DNA of 64,000 nt from CAADGV01 sp040290295 (lineage in GTDB: Bacteria; Bacteroidota; Ignavibacteria; UBA10030; UBA6906), in the NCBI GenBank assembly GCA_040290295.1, contig PSMW01000001.1:1-64000 (forward strand), in the 5' to 3' direction. This document shows, in pieces, positions 1-10,000 of the stretch; positions within the stretch are counted from its first letter, which is position 1, and each line of letters starts with the position of its first letter. The notes under the pieces are model-generated. The model was not told the DNA's origin. It made no database searches and saw nothing but the letters and a program-made list of their open reading frames with translations. Position numbers and translations under genes: made by a program.

Positions 1-1170
1 CGACTCGCTCGACGATCTTCTGCTGCGCATGCGCTCGTTCGCCGATGAAGTGCTCAACAAGCGGGCAACCATCGCCTGCAGTATCTCCGTGGATTGTGCA
101 GATACCAGATGGCTGACTATCAAGGGTCGGCAAGAGCGATGGAACTGGCACTTCGTGGAGATTCTCTCTCTGGTCAATATCATGTCGGGTTGGGCAGGGC
201 GTATGTGGCTCTGAATCTTCTTCCGGCGGCCCGCGTTGCGTTCGAGAATGCGCTTCGGCTCGACACGAACACGGCGGTTGCACGACTGGAGTTGCTGCGC
301 GTGTTGTGCACAATGAAAACGTTTGGCGATGCAAAACGATTGCTGAGCGAAAGGGCAACGTTCGATGAACTGATGGTGATGGGAAAGGGTCTGCTCGGTG
401 CAGGCAAGGCTTGGGAAGCCTTGGAGTACGCAAAGCGAGCGGTCTCCATGGATTCGACAAATGTTTCTTCGCGCGTTCTTCTTGCCGACACATATTTTGC
501 TCTGCAGCAGTACGATGACGCATTTGCTCTGTATGTCTATCTCATGATGGAGAGTCAAAATTCGGCTCACGTCGCACGCAAGCTTGCGCTCTGTTATGAG
601 AAGAGGGGACAACGCAGCATTCCGGTTGCGATTCTGAAGATGCAGAAGTATATGCGGCTTACGGGTGATACCACGGCTGCAGACCTCGCTCGCCTTGGTA
701 CGTGGTTTTACGCGCGCCAACAATACGACTCATCGGCAAACTACTATGCGCTGGCGGTGGCGCGAGACTCGACGAGCGCAGAGTTACACTTCAATTACGG
801 TCTTGCTCTTTTCCGTCTGGGCAATCTTCACGATGCTGAACGCGAGATGCGCGTGGCGGAGCGTCTTTCCGCACCGACACTCTCGTTTCAATCGACGCTC
901 GCGAAGACCATCGCAGCCGTGCTGCTTCAACGCAAGGCAACCGGCGGAGCGATCCGATATTATCAAAAAGCACTGCGCATCGATCCCTCGAATGCCGATG
1001 CACTGTACGGATTGGCGGTCTCGTACGACACTCCCGGAAAGCGAGCGCTCGCCATTCGGTGGTATAGAAAATACTTGGACACGGTGCCGGACGACCATCG
1101 GGACGGCGAGTTGGTTGAGAGAGTACAGGATCGCTTGAAAGAGCTTGGCAGGACCGGCACGAATCGCTAA
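1..1170 (+). CDS. TPR-repeat protein, 5' end outside the window, possible frameshift
   Basis: This is the C-terminal part of a tetratricopeptide-repeat protein. Successive helix pairs of TPR type are visible (for example HVGLGRAYVALNLLPAARVA, LHFNYGLALFRLGNLHDAER and ADALYGLAVSYD), covering about 355 residues up to the TAA at 1168-1170. TPR proteins are scaffolds for protein-protein contacts; no enzymatic motif is seen. The repeat-like reading continues upstream of any good start codon, so the gene begins before base 1. In the final frame a TGA lies at 46-48, while the first 60 bases read sensibly in another frame (DSLDDLLLRMRSFADEVLNK), which suggests a frameshift around 50-70. A TTG at 94 is the first formal start in the final frame but is not convincing. 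It precedes an RND transporter gene by 122 bases. Confidence 0.72.
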
Positions 1171-1189
1171 GGCTCTGCACTCTACCGAT

Positions 1190-1211
1190 CGAATGGCGAC
1201 CGAATGGCGAC
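1190..1211. repeat. 11-bp perfect tandem duplication
   Basis: CGAATGGCGAC occurs twice head to tail in the spacer between the TPR gene and the first RND gene. It is only two units, so it may be a replication-slippage duplication rather than a functional site. Confidence 0.6.
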
Positions 1212-1292
1212 GAGAAGCATTCTCGATACAGATGTGCGATGTGCCATGTGCTTGCCTGTTGTGTTTCTTGTGACTGCGCGTGAAATAAGTCT

Positions 1293-4200
1293 ATGTCCCT
1301 TAGCTCTCTTGCCACATCCCGCCCTGTCACCATACTGATGTTCTACATCGGTGTGGTGCTGATCGGCGTGATCGCTTTCTTCAACCTCAGTGTTGATTTC
1401 CTCCCACCCATCAAAATCCCCAAACTTACTGTTCAAACCTTCTACGCAAACACCTCCCCAGAAGAGGTGGAGCAGCGCGTTTCGGAACCGATCGAGGCAG
1501 CGCTCGCGACCATCGTCGGCGCGAAGCGCGTGTCATCGTTATCGCGAGAAGGGCAATCGGTCGTTACGGTGGAGTTTTATTGGGGAACGAACATGGACTT
1601 CGCGTTTCTGGAGGCACGAGAAAAATTGGACCAGATGCGAGGCGTGTTGCCCCGTGAAGTCGGGCGTCCGACGATCCTTCGCGTTGATCCTTCCACGGAA
1701 CCGATCATGACGATCGCTGTTGCGGAGCGCCAAGAGAAAGCGCCCTCCGTGCGTGCTGCTCACACAACACGTGATGCACTGCTCGCGCAATCCTCTGTAT
1801 CGCCTGTGGTGTTGCTCGAACTGAGAGAGACGGCTCGTGCACTCCTCAAGAAGCGCATCGAACAGGTCGAAGGCGTTGCTCAGGTCAGTGTGCTTGGAGG
1901 AGGAGAGCGCGAGATTCACGTGATCATCGATCAAGCAAAACTCAATGCGTTCGGTCTTTCCATCGAACAACTTTCGCAGGCGCTCGCACAAGCAAATCTC
2001 AGCGTACCGGGAGGTACGATCAAGAGGGGACTGTTCCGCTATCCGTTGCGTACGGTGGGGGAGTTCACGAGCGTGGATGATATTGCCAAGGTAGTCGTGA
2101 TGACAACATCGGCGGGACGGCTCGTGCGTGTCAAAGATGTTGCAGTGGTGCGCGATACCGTCAAGGAACGGATGGGCCTCACGCGTTACAATGGGAGTGA
2201 GGTCGTTGCCCTCCACGTGCGCAAAGAAGCAGGAACGAACACCATCGAAGTGTCTCGCCGCATTCACGAGGTGCTGAACCACTTGCGAAGAGAATATCCG
2301 GGAATCCATCTTGCTGTCATTGCCGATCAGGCGGAGTTCATCGCTCAAGCAGTTGCCGACGTACAACAATCGATCGCGGTCGGGGCGTTCCTTGCTTTCG
2401 CCGTACTGTACTTCTTCTTGCGGAATCCTCGCTCTCCACTCATCATCGGCGTGACCATTCCCGTCAGTCTGCTCGTCACATTCGTTGCGATGTACTTTTT
2501 CGGCATCAATCTCAATGTTATCTCGTTGACGGGTCTCGCCCTCGGCATCGGCATGTTGGGAGATAACGCGATCATCTTGATCGAGAACGTCACACGCCTG
2601 CGCGAGAAGGGCTTGTCGGTGCTGGAAGCGACACTCGAGGGCGCGAAGGACATCAATCTTGCCGTCACCGCGTCCACACTGACGAATGTTGCCATCTTCC
2701 TCCCGATCATCTTCGTTGAAGGCGTCGCATCGAAGCTGTTCGTCGATATGGGAGTGACCATGACGGTGTCGTTACTCGCCTCGTTGTTTGTTGCCGTAAC
2801 GTTAGTGCCGATGCTTGTCTCGCGAGAACGTGTGTCCGGTGTGGCCTTACACCCGACCGGAGTGGGACAACCACTTGCGCGACTGACTGAGGCTGTCGAT
2901 CAACGTATGCGCACATGGCTGGATGCGTATTTGCGCTGGTCGCTGCAGCATCCGGGGCTGGTGGCTGGTGCAACCATTGTTGCCATGCTCATCGCCGTCG
3001 GTGTTGCCTTTACCATCCGCAGTGCACCTGCGCCGGACATCGATCAGAGTCGTTTCACTGTTCATCTTCTGTTCCCCAAGGGTAGCACGCTGGATGCAGT
3101 GTCGGCGGGATCGGCGTTTGTCGAGCGACAGCTTCTGGCACTGCCCGCCGTTGAAGGTGTGTACGCGTCCGTCGGCATTACGGACGAACAGAACATCTGG
3201 ACCGCGAGTGATGTTGCCATCGAGCGCGCCGTCATCGAAGTGCGGGTGAAGCGAGCGGCATCGACACCAGCGACGATCGAGCAAGCGCGCCGATTCGTGA
3301 TGGAGCTTCAGCGGGCAACGGCGGGTGTGGAATATGCAGTCAGTTCGCGTGGCACCACATTCGAACACATCCTCCGCCCTGAACCCAACGATATCAAAAT
3401 TCGCGTCACGGGAAAGGACGCGGACCTCGCGGCTGAGATAGCTTCACAGTACTCGCAGCGTATCCAAAACGTTCGCGGCTTGACGGATGTGCGTGTTTCG
3501 TTGCAAGTCGGCATGCCCGAGTATCGCATCGCCGTCGATCGCGACGCAGCGAAGCGCCACGGCATGACGGTGCAATCGGTGGCAGCAGCGATTCGTCAAC
3601 AGATCCAAGGGGCTGAAGCGACCACGTTCAACGAGTTCGATATGAAGGTCACGATTCGGGTACGGAGGGATGCACCCGAATGGTCGAGCATTCTCGCAAC
3701 GCCCATCGGTTCGGAGCGTGTGCCACTGCAGGAGCTTATTCGGTGGAGCGTCACGTCCGGTGCAGGAGAGATTTGGCGGGAGAATCACCAGCGTGCGCAT
3801 CTCATTCTCGCCAACGTGCACGAACGACCGCTTGCCGATGTCGTTGACGAACTGCAGCAGCATGCCGCCGCGATGAACTTGCCTGCGGGCACCGGGATCG
3901 TTGTGGGTGGCGAGAACGAGGAAATACGTGAATCCTTCCGGAGCTTGTTCATCATCATTCTGCTGTCGCTCTTTCTTGTGTACATGATCCTTGCAGCCGA
4001 ATACGAATCGGTGCTCTATCCTCTCGTCATTTTGTTGACGAGTCCGTTGGCGTTCATCGGCGCCATCGCTGCCATGGTGTTCGCGGGACAGGCGTACAAT
4101 GTCCTGTCGCTTATCGGCTTGGTGATCATGATCGGTGCAGTGGATAACGACGCTGTGATTGCAGTGGATGTGATCACGTCGCTGCGCCGGAAAGGTGTGC

Positions 4201-4478
4201 CGTTGCACCTTGCCATACGCGACGGGATGCAGCAACGTCTTCGCCCGATCGTCATGACGACGGCGACGACGGTGTTGGGTATCCTTCCGTTGTTTTTCGA
4301 ATTCGGCACAGGTTCCGAGCTTGTCCGTGCGCTGACGGTCCCTATTGTTGGGGGACTCGTTGCATCGACACTCTTCACCGTTCTGGCGATTCCCGTGGTG
4401 TACACGTTCGTCGATCGGTGGATTCATCGCTCGTCGAGCGACGGCAACGAGCCTGCATTGCTGAACGAGAAGATCTGA
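1293..4478 (+). CDS. RND-family efflux transporter (AcrB/HAE1-like permease)
   Basis: An inner-membrane proton-driven pump subunit of 1061 residues, the usual RND length. The N-terminus has a first transmembrane helix followed by a porter domain opening with the family pattern SPEEVEQRVSEPIEAAL. Two blocks of hydrophobic helices (about residues 350-510 and 880-1045) flank two large periplasmic loops. The TM4 acidic motif reads GMLGDNAIILIEN, keeping the first Asp of the AcrB pair with Asn second, as in many HAE1 pumps. The equivalent TM10 stretch reads GAVDNDAVIAVD rather than the AcrB Lys-containing form. Substrate cannot be read from sequence. No membrane-fusion or outer-membrane partner lies in the window, so those may be upstream. 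Its 3' end is overlapped by an AraC-type HTH ORF. A second RND gene follows at 7017. Confidence 0.93.
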   Translation: MSLSSLATSRPVTILMFYIGVVLIGVIAFFNLSVDFLPPIKIPKLTVQTFYANTSPEEVEQRVSEPIEAALATIVGAKRVSSLSREGQSVVTVEFYWGTNMDFAFLEAREKLDQMRGVLPREVGRPTILRVDPSTEPIMTIAVAERQEKAPSVRAAHTTRDALLAQSSVSPVVLLELRETARALLKKRIEQVEGVAQVSVLGGGEREIHVIIDQAKLNAFGLSIEQLSQALAQANLSVPGGTIKRGLFRYPLRTVGEFTSVDDIAKVVVMTTSAGRLVRVKDVAVVRDTVKERMGLTRYNGSEVVALHVRKEAGTNTIEVSRRIHEVLNHLRREYPGIHLAVIADQAEFIAQAVADVQQSIAVGAFLAFAVLYFFLRNPRSPLIIGVTIPVSLLVTFVAMYFFGINLNVISLTGLALGIGMLGDNAIILIENVTRLREKGLSVLEATLEGAKDINLAVTASTLTNVAIFLPIIFVEGVASKLFVDMGVTMTVSLLASLFVAVTLVPMLVSRERVSGVALHPTGVGQPLARLTEAVDQRMRTWLDAYLRWSLQHPGLVAGATIVAMLIAVGVAFTIRSAPAPDIDQSRFTVHLLFPKGSTLDAVSAGSAFVERQLLALPAVEGVYASVGITDEQNIWTASDVAIERAVIEVRVKRAASTPATIEQARRFVMELQRATAGVEYAVSSRGTTFEHILRPEPNDIKIRVTGKDADLAAEIASQYSQRIQNVRGLTDVRVSLQVGMPEYRIAVDRDAAKRHGMTVQSVAAAIRQQIQGAEATTFNEFDMKVTIRVRRDAPEWSSILATPIGSERVPLQELIRWSVTSGAGEIWRENHQRAHLILANVHERPLADVVDELQQHAAAMNLPAGTGIVVGGENEEIRESFRSLFIIILLSLFLVYMILAAEYESVLYPLVILLTSPLAFIGAIAAMVFAGQAYNVLSLIGLVIMIGAVDNDAVIAVDVITSLRRKGVPLHLAIRDGMQQRLRPIVMTTATTVLGILPLFFEFGTGSELVRALTVPIVGGLVASTLFTVLAIPVVYTFVDRWIHRSSSDGNEPALLNEKI

Positions 4479-4903
4479 ACCTACAGTTGAAATCACCGAT
4501 CCGGAAGAACATCGAGACGGCGTCGAGCGCCAAAACGATAGCGGCTGCGCTTGACGTAAATGTGGATACACTGCGAAAAGAATTCTATCAAAAAGAAGGC
4601 ATTGCAATCTCCCGTTTCTTGGACGACGTGCGATTGGAGAGAGTGAAAACTCTTCTGCTTGAGACTGCAATGAGCTGTCTTGAGATTGCGCTTTGTATGC
4701 ACCAGCGCGAGGATTCGCTGGCACGCTGGTTCAAGCGGCGTACCGAGGCGAAGGAGTCAGAAAAAAATAATGTGTCCCGCAAATGTCAACCTCAAGTGTC
4801 AAGAGAATCTTGTTGCGTTCTGGGAGGAATGACCCCATATTCTCACGGCGTCACCAACAAGCCGGTTAACGATCACACCATTACAAGGAGGGATGCGTTA
4901 TGA
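4418..4903 (+). CDS. Short AraC-type helix-turn-helix protein
   Basis: Contains the two HTH units of an AraC/XylS DNA-binding domain: roughly SAKTIAAALDVNVDTLRKEF, then CLEIALCMHQREDSLARWFK, joined by the typical linker ISRFLDDVRLERVKTLL. No effector-binding domain precedes it. The start is uncertain: GTG at 4418 lies inside the RND gene, and TTG at 4487 just after the RND stop is an alternative giving about 138 residues. The last 50 residues after the HTH are not recognisable. Its TGA (4901-4903) overlaps the ATG of the downstream Cys-rich peptide as ATGA, suggesting translational coupling and that this frame is used to its end. Inferred role: local regulator of the following cassette. It could also be a remnant of a longer regulator. 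Confidence 0.6.
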   Translation: MDSSLVERRQRACIAEREDLNLQLKSPIRKNIETASSAKTIAAALDVNVDTLRKEFYQKEGIAISRFLDDVRLERVKTLLLETAMSCLEIALCMHQREDSLARWFKRRTEAKESEKNNVSRKCQPQVSRESCCVLGGMTPYSHGVTNKPVNDHTITRRDAL

Positions 4904-5091
4904 AGCAAAGTCTTGCAGCACTTCTTTTCTGTTCGATAGTTGTTGGAACGGTAGTCATGGTATCTGATGCGCTGGTACAGAATTATCCCGACGGTAAGTG
5001 CCGGAACTATGCAAACGTCAACTCGCCTAATTGTGATGCACAGAATGCCGGCAATTGTTGTCCGAATCCCTGCAACTCAACAGCCGACTGA
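4900..5091 (+). CDS. Small secreted cysteine-rich peptide (63 aa), family unknown
   Basis: A strong Shine-Dalgarno (AAGGAGGG at 4885-4892) sits seven bases before the ATG. Residues 1-25 form a Lys-led hydrophobic export signal (KQSLAALLFCSIVVGTVVM). The mature part of about 38 residues is rich in Asn, Pro and Cys, with five cysteines (C34, C45, C53, C54, C58) ending in CCPNPCNSTAD. It resembles in size and setting the short exported peptides (such as NVEALA-type) that sit before 6-bladed beta-propeller genes in Bacteroidota, but I do not recognise the sequence itself. It is followed at 5161 by a beta-propeller lipoprotein and at 6257 by a CxxC membrane protein, which suggests an exported, possibly disulfide-bonded or metal-binding peptide with dedicated partners. 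Function is unknown. Confidence 0.68.
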   Translation: MKQSLAALLFCSIVVGTVVMVSDALVQNYPDGKCRNYANVNSPNCDAQNAGNCCPNPCNSTAD

Positions 5092-5160
5092 AGGCTTCTG
5101 GATCAGTGGGTTCATAGCAACGGGGCGACCACTCGTGCTTCTGGGACAAGCGAGGCATCG

Positions 5161-6270
5161 ATGAAGAGGTGCATGTTGTGCGTTTTCGTCGCTCTCGTTT
5201 TTTTCTCCGGTTGCTCCGCCGAGCAACCGGAGAGCTACCAATCGCGCCTTCTCTCTACGCACGAGCTGGTTCCACTCGACACACTGACGTTTCACTCTTC
5301 CGATTCCATCTTTGTGACACGTGTAGGTCAGATCTCTTCCTGGCACGAGTATATCTTCATTTCAGATTTCTACCGTGCCACTGTGATGGTGTTCGATACG
5401 ATGTTCCATTACAAGCGAACGCTCGGGCGGAAGGGAAGGGGACCTGGGGAATTTCAATACTTCCCAACTCTTGTGACGGCTTACGATACACTCTATCTAT
5501 TCGACGACGGGCTTCTGCGAGTAACGAAGTATGACAGGCGCCTATCTTTCATTTCGACGAGTACCCTTCCCAACGGCTTCTTCTTTAGGCATCAGGCTGT
5601 GGTGTTGAAGGATAAGTTTGTCGTAGCGATGAATCCTGCACGAACAATTACAAAGGCGAAAGACTTGGTCGGGGAGGAACCGCTCATGGTTTTGGACATG
5701 AGCTTTGAGGTGGTGACGCGCTTTTGGAAATGGAGCAACACGTACTTCGCTAACGATCTTGCGACCGCAACGTATTCAATCCAAAACGCTGATGTTCTTC
5801 TCACCACAGGGTGGGATGCTGGAGTATTTGCAATGCAAAAAGCAAGCTACGCAATTACGCGATTTACCAAAGACCTGAAAATACAGAAGACATTTGGGCG
5901 ACAGCCGCAGTACCGGAAGGACCCGCCGCCTATCAGCTATGAACAATCAGCGTACAGTCCGGAGATGATTTCGAACTATGCAGGAAGTACAAATCGTTTT
6001 TTGTTGCTTGCGTGTGATACGCTGAAGCGATTCGTGCTCGTCAACTACGTCAATCTGGATAGCACGGTTTTCTTTCGGCGCACGATGCTGGCAGGGCACC
6101 ATTTCCTGCCAGTGTACGACGAGAAGTACGGCTGCGTGTTCGATGGCAGCATACCAGGATTGCTCGCATTCGTTCGCGCGGGAAAAATCTACATCCTGAC
6201 ACATGAGCAACCTGAGTTCATGAGGCTGGTTGTTTTTTCCCTTGAGGCGAAGCGCCATGCTCGTGCATAA
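5161..6270 (+). CDS. 6-bladed beta-propeller lipoprotein
   Basis: 369 residues with a lipoprotein signal (MKRCMLCVFVALVFFSGC, Cys about 18), so probably anchored in the outer or inner membrane facing the periplasm. The body has the repeated blade grammar of the TolB/NHL-like 6-bladed propellers common in Bacteroidota: strand groups ending in VFDTMFHYKRTLGRKGRGPG, then YDTLYLFDDGLLRVTKYDR, LKIQKTFGRQPQYR and others. The GRKGRGPGEFQYF turn is characteristic of this group. Such genes often follow tiny exported peptides, as here. The biochemical function is unknown; binding of a peptide or ligand is an inference from context. The start ATG is chosen for the signal peptide. The 3' end overlaps the next gene by 14 bases. 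Confidence 0.8.
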   Translation: MKRCMLCVFVALVFFSGCSAEQPESYQSRLLSTHELVPLDTLTFHSSDSIFVTRVGQISSWHEYIFISDFYRATVMVFDTMFHYKRTLGRKGRGPGEFQYFPTLVTAYDTLYLFDDGLLRVTKYDRRLSFISTSTLPNGFFFRHQAVVLKDKFVVAMNPARTITKAKDLVGEEPLMVLDMSFEVVTRFWKWSNTYFANDLATATYSIQNADVLLTTGWDAGVFAMQKASYAITRFTKDLKIQKTFGRQPQYRKDPPPISYEQSAYSPEMISNYAGSTNRFLLLACDTLKRFVLVNYVNLDSTVFFRRTMLAGHHFLPVYDEKYGCVFDGSIPGLLAFVRAGKIYILTHEQPEFMRLVVFSLEAKRHARA

Positions 6271-6874
6271 GGGTGTTGTCATCGGAGGTGCTTTCCTTCT
6301 TTTCCTCCTCGGTGTGTCGAACTTTCTGCTTTGGTCGAAAGTAAGGAGCGTTCGTGAGTATCCAGTACTCGAGCGGGAGACTACCAAATCCAGTCCTCGC
6401 TCGTATTTGCGTTTGAGGCAGATATTTGAAGGACGACGCATCGTTGATTTTGATCCGAGCCTCCGCTATTATAGGTCGGGCTTATCCTCAGCCGCGAACA
6501 CAATCATTTTCAGTGTAGATTCATTCGGGTGTGCGCCTTGTTTTGAGTACCATGTCGATCAAATTCGACGACTGTACGTTGATGACAAAATCTCTTTGGC
6601 GCTCTATGGAGTAGGTCGATATACGATGCTCGTGAAAAATGCCTTGCCATTTGGAACTCTTCTTGGCCAAAGGAGTCTCATCCGCCAAGCGATGGAAGCC
6701 CAAGCGCTGGATGCCGCTGGCGAGTTCATTGTCTTGCTTGTGAATGGGGCTGGACAGATTCTCTATGTTGATGCCGCGGACAATTCGGATTACTCAAAAA
6801 GCGAGGCATTTTATACGATCGTTCAGTCGTATCTTGAATCGGCAAGGCAACGCCGAAAGGCTACGGGTGACTAG
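6257..6874 (+). CDS. Membrane-anchored thioredoxin-like protein with CAPC motif
   Basis: About 205 residues. One N-terminal transmembrane anchor (VVIGGAFLLFLLGVSNFLLW) is followed by a periplasmic domain. Residues near the middle read FSVDSFGCAPCFEYHVDQI: a beta strand ending in CxxC followed by a helix, the layout of thioredoxin-like active sites, and later strands such as GEFIVLLVNGAGQILYVDA fit a thioredoxin fold. The ATG at 6257 is preferred over the upstream TTG at 6230 because it gives a proper anchor and has GAGG a few bases upstream. It overlaps the propeller gene, so the two are co-transcribed. An inferred role is disulfide handling for the Cys-rich peptide at 4900, or tethered redox sensing. 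No close family is recognised. Confidence 0.65.
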   Translation: MLVHKGVVIGGAFLLFLLGVSNFLLWSKVRSVREYPVLERETTKSSPRSYLRLRQIFEGRRIVDFDPSLRYYRSGLSSAANTIIFSVDSFGCAPCFEYHVDQIRRLYVDDKISLALYGVGRYTMLVKNALPFGTLLGQRSLIRQAMEAQALDAAGEFIVLLVNGAGQILYVDAADNSDYSKSEAFYTIVQSYLESARQRRKATGD

Positions 6875-7016
6875 CGCCCCGAAGAAAACCTTCGAGGTAG
6901 CGGAGTAGTCCAATTACCGGACGATGCGAAGCAGCGGGAAAATTCACAAATGAGACATAGCCGAATAGCCTACCATTTTAGCCGAGCAGGATAGTAAGTA
7001 TTGTGAACCGGCTTTT

Positions 7017-10000
7017 ATGAGTTATCTCCTCCATCGAATGCTGAACCGACCCGTTGGCGTCTCCATGTTCTTCGGTGCACTTTTGCTTGCCGGATTCTTT
7101 GCCTTTACACGTCTTCCGATTGAACTGGCTCCTTCGATGGAGTTTCCGAGCCTTACGGTGACTGCGACATGGAGTGGCACTTCCCCCGAAACAGTCGAGA
7201 TGTTTCTAACGGCACCTATTGAAGAGGTCATCAATACTGTTGCAGGTGTCAAGCGCGTCCGCAGTCGATCGGCGGAAGGCTCTTCATCCGTCGATGTCGA
7301 GTTCGAGCAAGCCACCGACATGAATTTTGCGCGGCTGGAGCTGTACGAAAAGCTCGCAGCACTTGCCGAAACGTTTCCTGCCGGGGTGGCTCAGCCGTTG
7401 ATCTCTCGGTATGTGCCCGAGGATTTCGAGCAGCTCCAGGGGTTTCTGACGTTCGCACTGGGCGGAAAGGAGACTGCTGCTGAAGTTCGTCGTTTCGCCC
7501 GCGAACAGTTTGTGCCCGCGCTGCTTTCGGTGAAGGGCGTCGCGAATGTGGAAGTTGTCGGAGGCGAAGAGCGTGAACTGCATGTCATTCTGGAGCCTGA
7601 GCGGATTGCTGCGCTCGGGCTTTCGGTTCAGGCAGTGGTCAGAGAGCTACAGGATGTGGAGTTTATCGCAGCGCTTGGGGTGTTGAAGGGCGCCGACAGA
7701 AGAACAATTGTTGTTGTGCGGAACACGCACCGCGATGCCTCACAGATGCTCGACATCCCTCTGATGCATTCACCGAACGGACGTGTGGTTCGTCTCGGCG
7801 ACGTGGCAACGATCGAGGATGGCACCACGACGCCGCAGAGCATCTATCGCATCAACGGCAAGCCTGCGGTCACTGTGGTGGTGAACAAAGAGCCGCACAC
7901 CAACATCATCGCTGTGGCCGACAGAGTCTTCGATCGTATCACCGAGCTGAGGCGACGCTTTGGCAACGACATTGAATGTGTAACGGTGATCGACAAGAGC
8001 AAACAGATGCGTGAAGAGTTGGAGAATGTGCAGCGGGAGATCGGCGTTTCGATTGTTGCCATTGTTCTCGTCCTGGTGGCGACGCTCGGCAATGTTCGCG
8101 CACCGCTCGTTCTCTTTGTGTCCCTTCTCCTCTCCCTTGCGGGGACGTTTGTGGTGTTCTGGCTACTCGGGCTTAGTCTTCACCTCCTCACGCTCGCCGG
8201 CTTAGTGCTCGGGATGGGGCGCGTTGTGGATGATGCGATCGTTGTGATAGACAATATCCAGCGGCGTACACGCGGTGAAACTTCCGATGCCAAGCTCGTC
8301 GCTGCTGTTGACCAAGTACGTTTGCCGGTGATTGCTTCCACTATCACAACGGTGGGTGCGCTTGTTCCGATGTTTTTCCTCCCGAGAGATCTGAAGCCCT
8401 ATTTTGCGGAGTTCGCTTTCGCGGTGGGGATTGCACTGCTGATTTCCTTGCTGGTGTCGTTCACCATCATTCCAACGATCGTACGAAACGCCCCTGGCGT
8501 TCTGGTTACTCCTCCCGTCATCGTTTCGATCGGTGAAAAGATACTCGACCTGTATCGATCCCTCCTGCGGATCTGTTTGCGGTATCGCAAAACGGTTGTT
8601 GTTCTGGTTGCGCTTGCATTCGGGTTGCCTGTATGGCTCGTGCCGCAGCGCATCGAATCCGAGCATCGGCTGGCAACGCTGTACAATGCTGTGATGGATA
8701 GTGAGTGGGGCGCTCGTGTGCGACCGTACGTTGTAGCTGCGCTCGGTGGTGTTGCTCATGTCTTCTTCACGAAGGTGACGAAAGGAGAGGTGTGGTCGTG
8801 GGGGAGTGAAACATATCTCATCGTCCGTGTCGGTTTCCCTCAAGGAACGGAGATGCAGCGGTACGACGACGTGGCGCGTGCGGTCGAACGCGAAATTGCG
8901 TTTGCGCCTGTTGGTGTCAGCAGAGTCACCACACGTATTGCGGACGACTACGCAATGGTTCGGGTGGATTTCGATGAGCGTTCGGCATTGACGGCAGCAC
9001 CGTACCTCATGAAGAACCGTCTGACAGTGCTTGCGGCACAGACCGGCGGTGCCTCGATTGCGGTGTATGGTTTCGGTCCCGGCTTCTACTCGGGTGGCGA
9101 GTCCGCGCCGACGTTCTATGTCAAGGTGCTTGGATACAACTACGCGAAGGTCAGACAGATTGCCGAACACTTCAAGGAACGCATCGAGCGCAATCCGCGC
9201 ATTGCCGAGGTGGATATCGATCGTACCTTCGGTCGATGGCCCCGCTCGACGGAGGTGGTCATGCAATTCGACCGCGACCGTCTTGCGATACACCATCTCC
9301 GTGTTGCCGATCTGATTCCATGGGTTGGAAGCTTGACACGAACGACACTCGATCATCGGTCGCTGACACTCGCCGGTGAGCGGGTGCCGTATCAGGTGAA
9401 GCTCCGTGGGTTCGATTCGATCTCTGTAGAAGATGTACGCCAAGCGCCTGTGGTCAACGTACGGGGCGAGGTCATTCAACTCGGCCGTGTGGTTGCAATG
9501 CAGGAGCGTCGCGTCATGTCCGAGATTCGTCGAGAGAACCAGCAGTATGTCCGGTGGATCTCGTTCGAATACCGAGGACCGTATCGGTATGGCGACGAGT
9601 TCATAGAAGAGACGATCCGTGCAATGCCGTTGCCACATGGCTACAAGCTCGAACGTGAATCCGGCTGGTTTTTCATGACGGAGAAGGAGACGCGGTCACT
9701 CCTCTGGACGGCCGTGCTTGCACTGGGTATCGTATTCATGGTTACGGCCTCCTTGTACGAATCGTTGACGAAACCATTGATCGTAATTGTCACAGTGCCA
9801 CTCTCGCTCATGGGATTGTTTGCCGCGTTCGCATTGGCGGATGCATCGTTCGGGAGGGGTGGATACGGTGCAGTCATTCTGCTGATCGGCATCGTCGTTT
9901 CTCACGCCATCGTGTTGGTCGATTACATCACCACGAACATGAAACCGCAGGAGTGTTCGATACACCGACTTGCGGAGTTGGCGTCGGAACGAGTACGTGC

